Shown here: piece by piece, positions 7,321 through 13,266 of the stretch
How the letters are laid out: the number at the start of each line of letters is the position of its first letter
How positions within the stretch are numbered: the stretch's first letter is position 1
NCBI GenBank assembly: GCA_023426345.1
Contig: JAFAAX010000035.1
Location: forward strand, 1-20,959
Direction: 5' to 3'
DNA: 20,959 nt
From: Actinomycetes bacterium
GTDB taxonomy: Bacteria > Actinomycetota > Actinomycetes > Actinomycetales > Actinomycetaceae
The notes under the pieces: generated by a model
Databases searched by the model: none
The model's input: the letters and a program-made list of their open reading frames with translations, nothing else
Told to the model about the DNA's origin: nothing
Position numbers and translations under genes: made by a program

Positions 7321-7572
7321 ATGTCCACCATGACCTACGCCGAGCGCCTCGACGACCTCACCGCCAGCCGCGAGAAGGAGGGCGTCGTCCCGGGCCTCTA
7401 CCACGCGAACATCAACGTGCTGGACCGCTCGACCCTGGAGGACGCCATCGACCACCCGGAGAAGTACCCGAACCTCACGGTCCGCGTCTCCGGCTACGCC
7501 GTCAACTTCGTCAAGCTGACGCGCGAGCAGCAGCTCGACGTCCTGTCCCGCACGTTCCACCAGTCGGCCTGA
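7321..7572 (+). CDS. grcA: Detached glycyl-radical domain of pyruvate formate-lyase (GrcA-like)
   Basis: An 83-aa protein. Residues 26-83 match the C-terminal radical domain of PFL: INVLDRSTLEDAIDHPEKYP, then RVSGYAVNFVKLTREQQLDV, ending RTFHQSA. Gly58 in RVSGY corresponds to radical Gly734 of E. coli PflB. E. coli GrcA (YfiD) is a similar autonomous domain that repairs damaged PFL, but there PflB keeps its own copy. Here PflB lacks it, so this protein is probably an obligatory subunit. The first ~25 residues (MSTMTYAERLDDLTASREKE) have no counterpart in PFL. GAAGGAG at 7307-7313, 7 nt before the ATG, supports independent initiation. It lies 108 bp after pflB, in the same reading frame, and 45 bp before pflA. 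The symbol follows the closest named family; the role is inferred. Confidence 0.93.
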   Translation: MSTMTYAERLDDLTASREKEGVVPGLYHANINVLDRSTLEDAIDHPEKYPNLTVRVSGYAVNFVKLTREQQLDVLSRTFHQSA

Positions 7573-7617
7573 GCCGACGCCGCTGCCGTCACCCGTTCCC
7601 CTGGAGGCGCATCACCC

Positions 7618-8487
7618 ATGACCGATCAGACCGCGACCGTCGGCGTCCAGGACTTCCTGGCGCCGGCGGCCCGGCTGGGCGGGGCCGGCACCGCCGGCCT
7701 GGCCGAGCTCACCGACCTCGAGCACCGCGACCGCCTGGTCCGCATGCGGGAGGGCACGCTGGGCTCGGTCCACTCCTGGGAGCTGGTGACGGCCGTGGAC
7801 GGCCCGGGCACCCGCATGACGATCTTCTTGTCGGGCTGCCCGCTGCGCTGCCTGTACTGCCACAATCCCGACACGCTGGAGATGCGCCGCGGCGAGCCCG
7901 TCGAGGTCGACGAGCTGCTCGCCCGCATCCGGCGCTACCGCCGCATCTTCCGCGCGACCCGCGGCGGGATCACACTGTCCGGCGGCGAGGTCCTCATGCA
8001 GCCCGCCTTCGCGGCCCGCCTGCTGCGCGGCGCCAAGGAGATGGGCATCCACACCGCCCTGGACACCTCCGGTTTCCTGGGCGCCGCCGCCACGGACCAG
8101 ATGCTCGACGACACGGACCTGGTGCTCTTGGACGTCAAGTCCGGGCTGCCCGAGACCTACCGGCGCGTCACGGGGCGCGCCCTGCAGCCCACCATCGACT
8201 TCGGGGACCGCCTCAATGAGCGCGGGATCGAGATGTGGGTCCGCTTCGTCCTGGTCCCCGGCCTCACCGACGATCCGGAGAACATCGACGCCATCGCGCG
8301 GATCGCGCAGCGCTGGTCGCCCGGGTCGATGACCCGGCTGGAGGTCCTCCCCTTCCACCAGATGGGCCGCGACAAGTGGGCGGCCCTCCACATGGACTAC
8401 GCCTTGGCGGACACGAGGCCGCCGAGCAACGAGCAGGTCGAGCAGGTCCGCGACCGCTTCCGCGGCTTCGGCTTCGAGGTCCGCTGA
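7618..8487 (+). CDS. pflA: Pyruvate formate-lyase activating enzyme
   Basis: Radical SAM activase that abstracts a hydrogen from the PFL glycine, here presumably Gly58 of the small subunit. The 289-aa protein has the [4Fe-4S] motif CPLRCLYC (Cys74, Cys78, Cys81) after VDGPGTRMTIFLSG. Further on are GGITLSGGEVL (the SAM-binding GGE) and HTALDTSGF. A ~48-residue N-terminal extension precedes GSVHSWELVTAVDGPG, compared with the 246-aa E. coli enzyme; bifidobacterial PflA, as I recall it, has a similar extension. The ATG at 7618 has GGAGG about 10 nt upstream; an internal Met43 lacks a ribosome site. Last gene of the operon. Confidence 0.95.
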   Translation: MTDQTATVGVQDFLAPAARLGGAGTAGLAELTDLEHRDRLVRMREGTLGSVHSWELVTAVDGPGTRMTIFLSGCPLRCLYCHNPDTLEMRRGEPVEVDELLARIRRYRRIFRATRGGITLSGGEVLMQPAFAARLLRGAKEMGIHTALDTSGFLGAAATDQMLDDTDLVLLDVKSGLPETYRRVTGRALQPTIDFGDRLNERGIEMWVRFVLVPGLTDDPENIDAIARIAQRWSPGSMTRLEVLPFHQMGRDKWAALHMDYALADTRPPSNEQVEQVRDRFRGFGFEVR

Positions 8488-8490
8488 CCC

Positions 8491-8534
8491 CTCCCGCCGA
8501 GACCGGTTCTGTCTCCCGCCGAGGCCGGTTCCGT
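8491..8534. repeat. Two tandem 22-bp repeats after pflA
   Basis: Units 8491-8512 and 8513-8534 differ at two positions and start 3 bp after the pflA stop. Each holds CGARRCCGGTTCYGT, which fits the CGANNNCGGTNCTGT core of the 22-bp array at 3377-3442. Confidence 0.75.
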
Positions 8535-8546
8535 CCTCGGCAGCAT

Positions 8547-8576
8547 TGACGAGGACGGCGCCGGCTCCGTCGGCGC
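8547..8576 (+). terminator. Candidate terminator of the pfl operon
   Basis: TGACGAGGACGG is followed by a GCGCCG/CGGCGC stem (8558-8563, 8571-8576) with a 7-nt loop. There is no T-run. The same leading word follows other genes in the window. It lies between convergent pflA and the minus-strand gene ending at 8597. Confidence 0.4.
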
Positions 8577-8596
8577 GCGCGGGTGGCCGAGTCCCG

Positions 8597-9103
8597 TCAG
8601 CGCCTGACCAGCGCGGCCAGCTCCGCGATGTCGGGCAGAATCGCTCGGGCCCGCAGCAGATGATCGGCAGCCGCGATGACTCTTTCGCGCCCGTCGATCT
8701 CGATGTCCAGTCCCAAGTGCTCGTTGCCCCACTGCGCCACGGATGCCCAGGAATAGAGCTCCCAGCCATCCCTGGAGATCGCCGGTGGAAATCCGCCGGG
8801 TCCGCGGCGCCCCCGCGACAATAGCCTCACGCTCTCATAGGTCCGTGAGAAGCGATCAGCGATCGTCCGCAGGCCGACCAGGTCCTCGTCCTCGAGCGCT
8901 ACGACGCGAAGGCCCGTCGCCTCGATGTCGCGCACCGCGGACTGAATCGCCCTCGGCAACGACTCCTCCTGGCGGGCAACATGGAGGATCCCCCGACCGT
9001 CCACAATCTCAGGGGTCGAGTCGTCCAGACCTGCCTCGAACAGTGCGTCAAGATCCTCATCTGTGGGCATGCGGTCCAGTTCACAAGTGAATTCCTGCAG
9101 CAT
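8597..9103 (-). CDS. HTH protein with RGPGGFP signature, putative antitoxin
   Basis: A 168-aa protein. The N-terminal ~70 residues (ELDRMPTDEDLDALFEAGLD, then an RAIQSAVRDIEATGL segment) form a small acidic domain. Residues ~74-126 are a predicted helix-turn-helix of the type LVGLRTIADRFSRTYESVRLL plus RRGPGGFPP and YSWASVAQW. This RGPGGFP pattern is familiar from small actinobacterial DNA-binding proteins, often beside HicA-like ORFs; that association is from memory. The start ATG at 9103 overlaps the TAA of the upstream gene (TAATG), so the two are translationally coupled. Weaker GC3 bias than the neighbouring core genes suggests an accessory origin. The longer frame upstream of 9103 is the neighbour's shadow. 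Antitoxin/autorepressor is an inference. Confidence 0.7.
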   Translation of the reverse strand: MLQEFTCELDRMPTDEDLDALFEAGLDDSTPEIVDGRGILHVARQEESLPRAIQSAVRDIEATGLRVVALEDEDLVGLRTIADRFSRTYESVRLLSRGRRGPGGFPPAISRDGWELYSWASVAQWGNEHLGLDIEIDGRERVIAAADHLLRARAILPDIAELAALVRR

Positions 9104-9354
9104 TATGCCTGTTCCCCTCCATGTTCGTGACGGGCGACGAATCGACCGATGGCTCGTGCCAGATCTTCGGGCACCCTCGGTGTCGACCACACGGCCAGCG
9201 TCGCCCCGCACCACAGGCACCGGACGACACCCCATCGATGTCCGCGGTGGATCTCCTCCACCCGGAAGCGGTCACCGTCCAACCCGTCGAGGGCAGTGGC
9301 CACCGCCTTCTTAAGATGGCGTCCGCGAGTCACCATCAGCAAACAGTACACCAT
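9103..9354 (-). CDS. Small HicA-like protein, putative toxin
   Basis: An 83-aa protein containing GHRWGVVRCLWCG, then VWSTPRVPEDLARAIGRFV. The short basic N-terminus (GRHLKKAVATAL), a central His-Trp-Gly segment and a CxxC pair recall HicA-like small proteins of actinobacteria, but I cannot confirm the family by eye. It is followed by the HTH gene with a TAATG overlap, the usual layout of a two-gene toxin-antitoxin operon. Two starts are possible: ATG 9354 (chosen; a TAGACA hexamer ends 6 nt before it, compatible with a leaderless transcript) or ATG 9336 (MVTRGRHLKK). Neither has a Shine-Dalgarno. A perfect dyad lies at 9356-9373. Confidence 0.6.
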   Translation of the reverse strand: MVYCLLMVTRGRHLKKAVATALDGLDGDRFRVEEIHRGHRWGVVRCLWCGATLAVWSTPRVPEDLARAIGRFVARHEHGGEQA

Positions 9355-9355
9355 C

Positions 9356-9373
9356 TGTTGTGTCTACACAACA
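9356..9373 (-). promoter_or_regulatory. Operator-like dyad of the HicA-like/HTH operon
   Basis: TGTTGTGT-CT-ACACAACA is a perfect inverted repeat ending 1 bp before the ATG at 9354. It would overlap the promoter if that start is leaderless. A smaller nested repeat AACAG...CTGTT spans 9342-9359. The word TGTAGACACAA inside the dyad also occurs in the operator-like site at 13201-13220. Confidence 0.6.
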
Positions 9374-9487
9374 CCGACGCGGACCGCGGCACAACACCAC
9401 GGTCGCCGCGAGGACAGTGCACCCGACCGGGACACCGATCGACGGGAGGATCGGCTCAGCCGTGGCCGCCCACTGCTCGTCGCCCTC

Positions 9488-9493
9488 TATCCT
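9488..9493 (+). promoter_or_regulatory. Candidate -10 (TATCCT) of the small secreted protein gene
   Basis: TATCCT fits TANNNT and ends 7 nt before the GTG at 9501, consistent with a leaderless transcript. No -35 match and no ribosome site are visible. Confidence 0.4.
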
Positions 9494-9500
9494 GACAATT

Positions 9501-9887
9501 GTGGGAACGCGGACAAGCACACGAAAGAGCAGGAGATGGCCCCTTGCCGTCGCCACACTTGTCGTCCTCGTCGGCGCGTTCTATGCGGCACCCGTCGTCG
9601 TCACGGAGCTTGATGATGGAGCATCCGTCCCATCCCCCCGCGACGCCGCACTGCCCGAGGGCCTCGTCATCGCCGACAGCACCACGGAATGCGCGTCGGG
9701 AGGATGTTGGCTCGACATCGTCATCGACGCGGACCAGAGCAGCCGTGACTCCCTGGCACAGCTCAAGGAGGCCGACGGCCATTGTTCAGTCGTCTCGGCA
9801 TTCGACCTGCGCAGTGTGTGCACCGCGATCAACGCGACCGATAGCCGTCACGTCTCTTTGTCATACAAGCGTCACCTGGGCCTATAG
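9501..9887 (+). CDS. Small membrane-anchored or secreted protein of unknown function
   Basis: A 128-aa protein that I do not recognise. A basic N-terminus (TRTSTRKSRRW) leads into one hydrophobic segment (residues ~14-34, PLAVATLVVLVGAFYAAPVV), giving a signal anchor or uncleaved signal peptide. The ~94-residue outer part has four cysteines (64, 69, 95, 107), including CASGGC, which could form two disulfides. The GTG at 9501 is chosen because the anchor follows directly and TATCCT sits 7 nt upstream; the frame extends up to 9360 but the extra part looks non-coding. It lies between a toxin-antitoxin-like pair and def, with weaker GC3 bias than core genes, suggesting accessory DNA. Confidence 0.6.
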   Translation: MGTRTSTRKSRRWPLAVATLVVLVGAFYAAPVVVTELDDGASVPSPRDAALPEGLVIADSTTECASGGCWLDIVIDADQSSRDSLAQLKEADGHCSVVSAFDLRSVCTAINATDSRHVSLSYKRHLGL

Positions 9888-9899
9888 ACAGGGCGCCCT

Positions 9900-9917
9900 C
9901 CCCGGCGCGAGCCGGGG
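9900..9917. terminator. Bidirectional terminator between the secreted protein gene and def
   Basis: A 7-bp stem CCCCGGC/GCCGGGG encloses a GCGA tetraloop (TCGC on the other strand), 12 bp after the plus-strand stop and 15 bp after the def stop. On the def strand it is preceded by GACGAGGACGG. There is no T-run. Confidence 0.55.
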
Positions 9918-9932
9918 CCGTCCTCGTCGATG

Positions 9933-10505
9933 TCAGTGGCGCGAGGGACCGGACCCCGGAAGCCAGGAGCGCCCCGGCACACCCCACCCGGCCTCCTCGA
10001 CGACGGCGCGGGCGCGCTCGGCCCAGGGGGACGCGAGCCGGTCGACGTAGAGCAGGCCCTCCAGGTGGTCGAACTCGTGGCTGAAGATCCGGGCCAGCCA
10101 CCCGCGGGCCTCGACCCTCACGGGAGCGCCCGCCGCGTCAACGCCCGTCAACACCGCGTGGGCGCTGCGACGCAACGGGAACTGATGGCCGGGGACCGAC
10201 AGGCAGCCCTCCGACTCGGCCGCCGGATCCGCGTCGCCGGCGGCCACGGGGTCCGCCACCAGGACCGGGTTGACCACGGTCCCCTCATGGCGCGCCCCAT
10301 CCGGGTCCGTCCACCCCCACACGAAGATCCGGGCGTCCACGCCCACCTGGGGCCCCGCCAGCCCGACGCCCGGGGCGGCCAGCATGGTCTCGCGCATGTC
10401 GCGGGCCAGCCGCTCCAGCGGGGGGCCGAACGCCTCGGCCGGCACCGGGGCGGCGCGACGGTGCAGGACGGGGTCGCCGGTGATCCGGATCGGCAGGACG
10501 GTCAT
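9933..10505 (-). CDS. def: Peptide deformylase
   Basis: Metalloenzyme that removes the N-formyl group from nascent proteins. The 190-aa protein carries all three motifs: GVGLAGPQVG (motif I), EGCLSVPG (motif II, metal Cys) and HEFDHLEG (motif III, HExxH type). Its C-terminal tail is Gly/Ser/Arg-rich. The ATG at 10505 has no Shine-Dalgarno. TAGGGT ends exactly 6 nt before it, suggesting a leaderless mRNA. It is divergent from poxB and convergent with the small secreted-protein gene. Not linked to a methionyl-tRNA formyltransferase here, so it may be a stand-alone paralogue. Confidence 0.95.
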   Translation of the reverse strand: MTVLPIRITGDPVLHRRAAPVPAEAFGPPLERLARDMRETMLAAPGVGLAGPQVGVDARIFVWGWTDPDGARHEGTVVNPVLVADPVAAGDADPAAESEGCLSVPGHQFPLRRSAHAVLTGVDAAGAPVRVEARGWLARIFSHEFDHLEGLLYVDRLASPWAERARAVVEEAGWGVPGRSWLPGSGPSRH

Positions 10506-10511
10506 GCGTCC

Positions 10512-10517
10512 ACCCTA
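10512..10517 (-). promoter_or_regulatory. Candidate -10 (TAGGGT) of def
   Basis: TAGGGT-GGACGC-ATG on the minus strand: six bases between the hexamer and the start codon, the spacing expected for a leaderless transcript. Confidence 0.45.
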
Positions 10518-10527
10518 ATCAGGGGCG

Positions 10528-10553
10528 CACGGCTCGGCAGCACGGCTCGGCAG
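10528..10553. repeat. Two tandem copies of CACGGCTCGGCAG
   Basis: Exact 13-bp duplication (10528-10540, 10541-10553) in the def/poxB divergent region, upstream of the def promoter. Possibly slippage; no function is evident. Confidence 0.7.
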
Positions 10554-10617
10554 CCCGGGCGCGCGGCCCACCCGGACGGGAGCAGACACCGGACACCGGA
10601 CGCCGGGTGCCCCCGCT

Positions 10618-10629
10618 CACAACGTTGTG
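10618..10629. promoter_or_regulatory. Palindrome CACAACGTTGTG upstream of poxB
   Basis: A perfect 12-bp palindrome about 44 bp before the candidate -35 of poxB, immediately followed by CGCAAC. It is a plausible regulator site. It does not match a consensus I can name. Confidence 0.35.
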
Positions 10630-10672
10630 CGCAACCGAACGGCCCCGATCCGCCGATCCGCCCCGCAGGCCC

Positions 10673-10701
10673 TTGGGCGCGACGCGACCGGCTCCTACGA
10701 T
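10673..10701 (+). promoter_or_regulatory. Candidate poxB promoter
   Basis: TTGGGC (10673-10678), 17 bp, TACGAT (10696-10701). Transcription would begin near 10708, leaving a leader of about 38 nt that contains the AAGAAGG ribosome site. Confidence 0.45.
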
Positions 10702-10745
10702 GGAAGCGCCGATCGACCGCACGCTCCGACATGAAGAAGGCCACC

Positions 10746-12545
10746 ATGAGCCCCAGCTCCGCCCCGTCCTCCCCCGTCCAGGTGGGCGGCGACACCGTCG
10801 CCGACTACCTGGTCAACCAGCTCCTGGCGCTGGGTGTGCGCCGCATCTACGGCATCGTCGGCGACTCGCTCAACCCCATCGTCGACGCCGTGCGCCGCTC
10901 GAACAAGGACGGCCAGGGCATCCAGTGGATCCACGTCCGCCACGAGGAATCCGCGGCCTTCGCCGCCGCCGCCGAGGCCGAGACCACGGGGAACCTGGCC
11001 GTGTGCGCAGGCTCGTGCGGCCCGGGGAACCTCCACCTCATCAACGGCCTGTACGACGCGAACCGCAACCGCGTGCCGGTCCTCGCCATCGCCTCCCATA
11101 TCCCGTCTCTGCAGATCGGGACCCGCTTCTTCCAGGAGACCCACCCGGACCGCCTCTTCAACGAGTGCTCGGTGTTCAACGAGATGATCACGAATCCCGA
11201 CCAGGCGCCCCGCGTCGTCACCTCTGCGATCCAGCACGCCTGGGGCGCGCCCGGCGTCGCGGTGCTGACGATCCCCGGCGACACGACCGCGTCGAAGCTC
11301 TCCCCGACGCTGCCCTTCCTCCTGGAGCGCCCCGAGTCCCCGCGCGTGCTGCCGTCGGAGGACAACCTGCGCGAGCTGGCCGCCGCCATCAACGCCGCGA
11401 AGAAGGTGACGATCTTCGCCGGCGCGGGCACGAAGGGAGCCCACGACGAGGTCATCGCCCTGGCCGAGCGCATCGGCGCCCCCATCGGCCACTCCCTGCG
11501 CGGCAAGGAGTACATCCAGTGGGACAACCCCTATGACGTCGGGATGTCCGGCCTGCTGGGCTACGGCTCCTGCCAGGAGGCCATGTACAGCGCGGATCTG
11601 CTCATCCTGCTGGGCACCGACTTCCCCTACAGCCAGTTCCTCCCCGAGTCCGTGCGCACCGCGCAGATCGACATCCGCCCGGAGGTCCTGGGTCGGCGCA
11701 CGCGCGCGGACATCGCGGTGGTCGGCGACGTCAAGGAGACGGCGAAGGCGCTGCTGCCCCTCATCGGCGCACACCGCTCGCACGCCTTCGCCACCCAGAT
11801 GACGAAGAAGTTCGAGAAGTCGATGAAGAAGGTGGTGGGCGCCTATCGCGGCAAGTCCGCGGCGACGTTGAAGCCCCTGCACCCCGAGTACGTGGCCGAC
11901 ATCCTCTCCGAGGTCGCCGCCGACGACGCGATCTTCACCGTCGACACCGGCATGGGCAACGTGTGGGCCGCCCGCTACCTGCGCGTCAACGGGAGGCGCC
12001 GCGTCATCGGCTCGTTCCTGCACGGCTCCATGGCCAACGCGCTGCCGAACGCCATCGGCGCGGCCGCCGCCAACCCGGGCCGCCAGGTCATCTCGATGTC
12101 GGGCGACGGCGGGCTGTCGATGCTGCTCGGCGAGCTCATCACGATCAAGAACTTCAACCTGGGCGTCAAGGTGGTCGTGTTCAACAACGCGTCGCTGGGC
12201 ATGGTCAAGCTGGAGATGCTCGTCGACGGCCTGCCCTCCTTCGGCACGGAGTCCGAGGACGTCGACTACGCCGCGATCGCCGCCGGCATCGGGATCCCCT
12301 CGGTGCGGATCACGGAGCCCGGCACGGTCCGCGAGCAGCTGCAGGAGGCGCTGGCCCAGCCCGGCCCCGGCCTCATCGAGCTGATGACGGATCCCCGCGC
12401 CCTGTCCCTGCCGGCGTCGGTGACGGCCGACCAGATCACGGGCTTCGCCTCGGCCATGACGAAGGAGGTCCTCGGCGGCGGCATGGGCGAGGTCGTGTCC
12501 ATGGCCCGCTCGAACCTGCGCAACATCGGCGCCGTGAGGATCTGA
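10746..12545 (+). CDS. poxB: Pyruvate dehydrogenase (quinone) / pyruvate oxidase
   Basis: ThDP- and FAD-dependent enzyme converting pyruvate to acetate and CO2, passing electrons to membrane quinone. The 599-aa protein follows E. coli PoxB closely by eye: RHEESAAFAAAAEAE with catalytic Glu67, then AVCAGSCGPGNLHLINGL, then FFQETHPDRLF. The C-terminal ThDP site has SGDGGLSMLLGELIT ending in VFNN. The last residues (GGMGEVVSMARSNLRNI) correspond to the PoxB membrane-binding tail, whereas H2O2-forming oxidases of lactic acid bacteria end differently. The ATG at 10746 is preferred because AAGAAGG lies 5 nt upstream; ATG 10731 would add MKKAT but has no ribosome site. The frame stays open far upstream through def, which is a GC artefact. 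Confidence 0.93.
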   Translation: MSPSSAPSSPVQVGGDTVADYLVNQLLALGVRRIYGIVGDSLNPIVDAVRRSNKDGQGIQWIHVRHEESAAFAAAAEAETTGNLAVCAGSCGPGNLHLINGLYDANRNRVPVLAIASHIPSLQIGTRFFQETHPDRLFNECSVFNEMITNPDQAPRVVTSAIQHAWGAPGVAVLTIPGDTTASKLSPTLPFLLERPESPRVLPSEDNLRELAAAINAAKKVTIFAGAGTKGAHDEVIALAERIGAPIGHSLRGKEYIQWDNPYDVGMSGLLGYGSCQEAMYSADLLILLGTDFPYSQFLPESVRTAQIDIRPEVLGRRTRADIAVVGDVKETAKALLPLIGAHRSHAFATQMTKKFEKSMKKVVGAYRGKSAATLKPLHPEYVADILSEVAADDAIFTVDTGMGNVWAARYLRVNGRRRVIGSFLHGSMANALPNAIGAAAANPGRQVISMSGDGGLSMLLGELITIKNFNLGVKVVVFNNASLGMVKLEMLVDGLPSFGTESEDVDYAAIAAGIGIPSVRITEPGTVREQLQEALAQPGPGLIELMTDPRALSLPASVTADQITGFASAMTKEVLGGGMGEVVSMARSNLRNIGAVRI

Positions 12546-12587
12546 ACGCCCGTCCGGCGGGCCGGTCCCACCGCCATTGACGAGGGC

Positions 12588-12623
12588 GACGCCCCCGGGA
12601 GGACCCCTCCTTCCGGGGGCGTC
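12588..12623. terminator. Strong hairpin between poxB and mazF
   Basis: A 15-bp stem (12588-12602 with 12609-12623, one G-T wobble) and a 6-nt loop, preceded by TGACGAGGGC. There is no T-run. It lies between convergent poxB and the MazF-like gene, so it could stop transcription from both. Confidence 0.7.
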
Positions 12624-12663
12624 CGACGTCTGCCGGCCGCTTCTCGGGGCCGGATCCGGCGTC

Positions 12664-13002
12664 TCACGCGTCGAGGAGGAGGACCAGGACGTCGCGGATC
12701 TGCCGCAGCGCGACCGGACCGACGTTGCCCAGATGCCGCCCGATGCGCGTGGTCACCACCGACCGGATGTGCTGGCACTGCGCTGCGGACACCGCCGTCA
12801 GACCATTGTCCCGGTCCGGGCGGATGACGATTTCTGCCCCGCTGTCGCGGATCGTGCGGGTCAGGGGAACCACCTGGACGACATTCGGGCCGCCCCGGAG
12901 AACTCCCTGGGCGGTCACCACGACGGCCGGGCGTCGCAGACCCGCCTCCGATCCAGTCGGTCTGCCGAGGTCCAGCTCGACGACGTCACCCGGCGTCAGC
13001 AT
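12664..13002 (-). CDS. MazF/PemK-family endoribonuclease toxin
   Basis: A 112-aa protein of the MazF fold: MLTPGDVVELDLGRPTGSEA (N-terminal loop and strand with GD and GSE), RRPAVVVTAQG (conserved RPavVv), then VVPLTRTIRD. Family members cut mRNA or other RNAs at short sites and are held inactive by the cognate antitoxin. The ATG at 13002 is chosen over GTG 13026 because GAGGA lies 8-12 nt upstream and the conserved fold begins at LTPGDVV. It overlaps the antitoxin gene by 17 bp, the usual arrangement. No key segment appears missing. Confidence 0.88.
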   Translation of the reverse strand: MLTPGDVVELDLGRPTGSEAGLRRPAVVVTAQGVLRGGPNVVQVVPLTRTIRDSGAEIVIRPDRDNGLTAVSAAQCQHIRSVVTTRIGRHLGNVGPVALRQIRDVLVLLLDA

Positions 13003-13183
13003 CCAGCCAATCCTCTTCGTCCTCACGCAACGGTGCCCTCAGGTCGGTCCCGATGATCTCCTGCGTGAGCAGACGCACGGCTCGGTCCACGGTGGCCGAC
13101 ACGCTCTGACCGCGGCGTGCCGCCAGTTCGTTGAGCACGTCACGCGTTGCGCGGTCCACCCGAATGGTCGTCGTTCCCGTCAT
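12986..13183 (-). CDS. Ribbon-helix-helix antitoxin (MazE/CopG-like)
   Basis: A 65-aa protein. Residues 5-40 form a ribbon-helix-helix: TTIRVDRATRDVLNELAARR (strand plus helix 1), then GQSVSATVDRAVRLLTQEI. The acidic C-terminus (REDEEDWLDADAG) is the kind of tail that blocks a MazF groove. Upstream gene of the pair, overlapping the toxin by 17 bp. The ATG at 13183 has no good ribosome site, but TACGAT ends 6 nt before it, so the transcript may be leaderless. The far longer open frame upstream of 13183 is antisense shadow of the MFS gene. It probably represses its own promoter through the dyad at 13201-13220. Confidence 0.87.
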   Translation of the reverse strand: MTGTTTIRVDRATRDVLNELAARRGQSVSATVDRAVRLLTQEIIGTDLRAPLREDEEDWLDADAG

Positions 13184-13189
13184 GCCGAC

Positions 13190-13220
13190 ATCGTAGAAGA
13201 TGTAGACACAAACGTCTACA
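13190..13220 (-). promoter_or_regulatory. Promoter and operator of the MazEF-like module
   Basis: The perfect dyad TGTAGAC-ACAAAC-GTCTACA (13201-13220) overlaps the expected -35. The -10 TACGAT (13195-13190) ends 6 nt before the antitoxin ATG. This is an arrangement typical of toxin-antitoxin autoregulation. Confidence 0.65.
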
Positions 13221-13266
13221 CCTGGTCGTCGCGCGACGCCGGGCCCGGCCACGCGGGCCGCCCTCG

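Noticed and set aside
7205..7321. Frameshift or sequencing error as cause of the split PFL
   Set aside because: No frame change is needed (both parts are in frame), 36 non-PFL-like codons intervene, and the second part has its own ribosome site and ATG.
3598..7560. 1320-aa open frame on the minus strand antisense to pfl
   Set aside because: It crosses pflB, the radical-domain gene, the intergenic repeats and part of the DUF218 gene; composition is Arg/Gly/Val/Asp-biased with no domain. Typical antisense shadow of GC-rich genes.
9930..10745. Upstream extension of the poxB frame (to 871 aa)
   Set aside because: It runs antisense through def and the divergent promoter region; the PoxB fold starts only after 10746 and a promoter is visible at 10673-10701.
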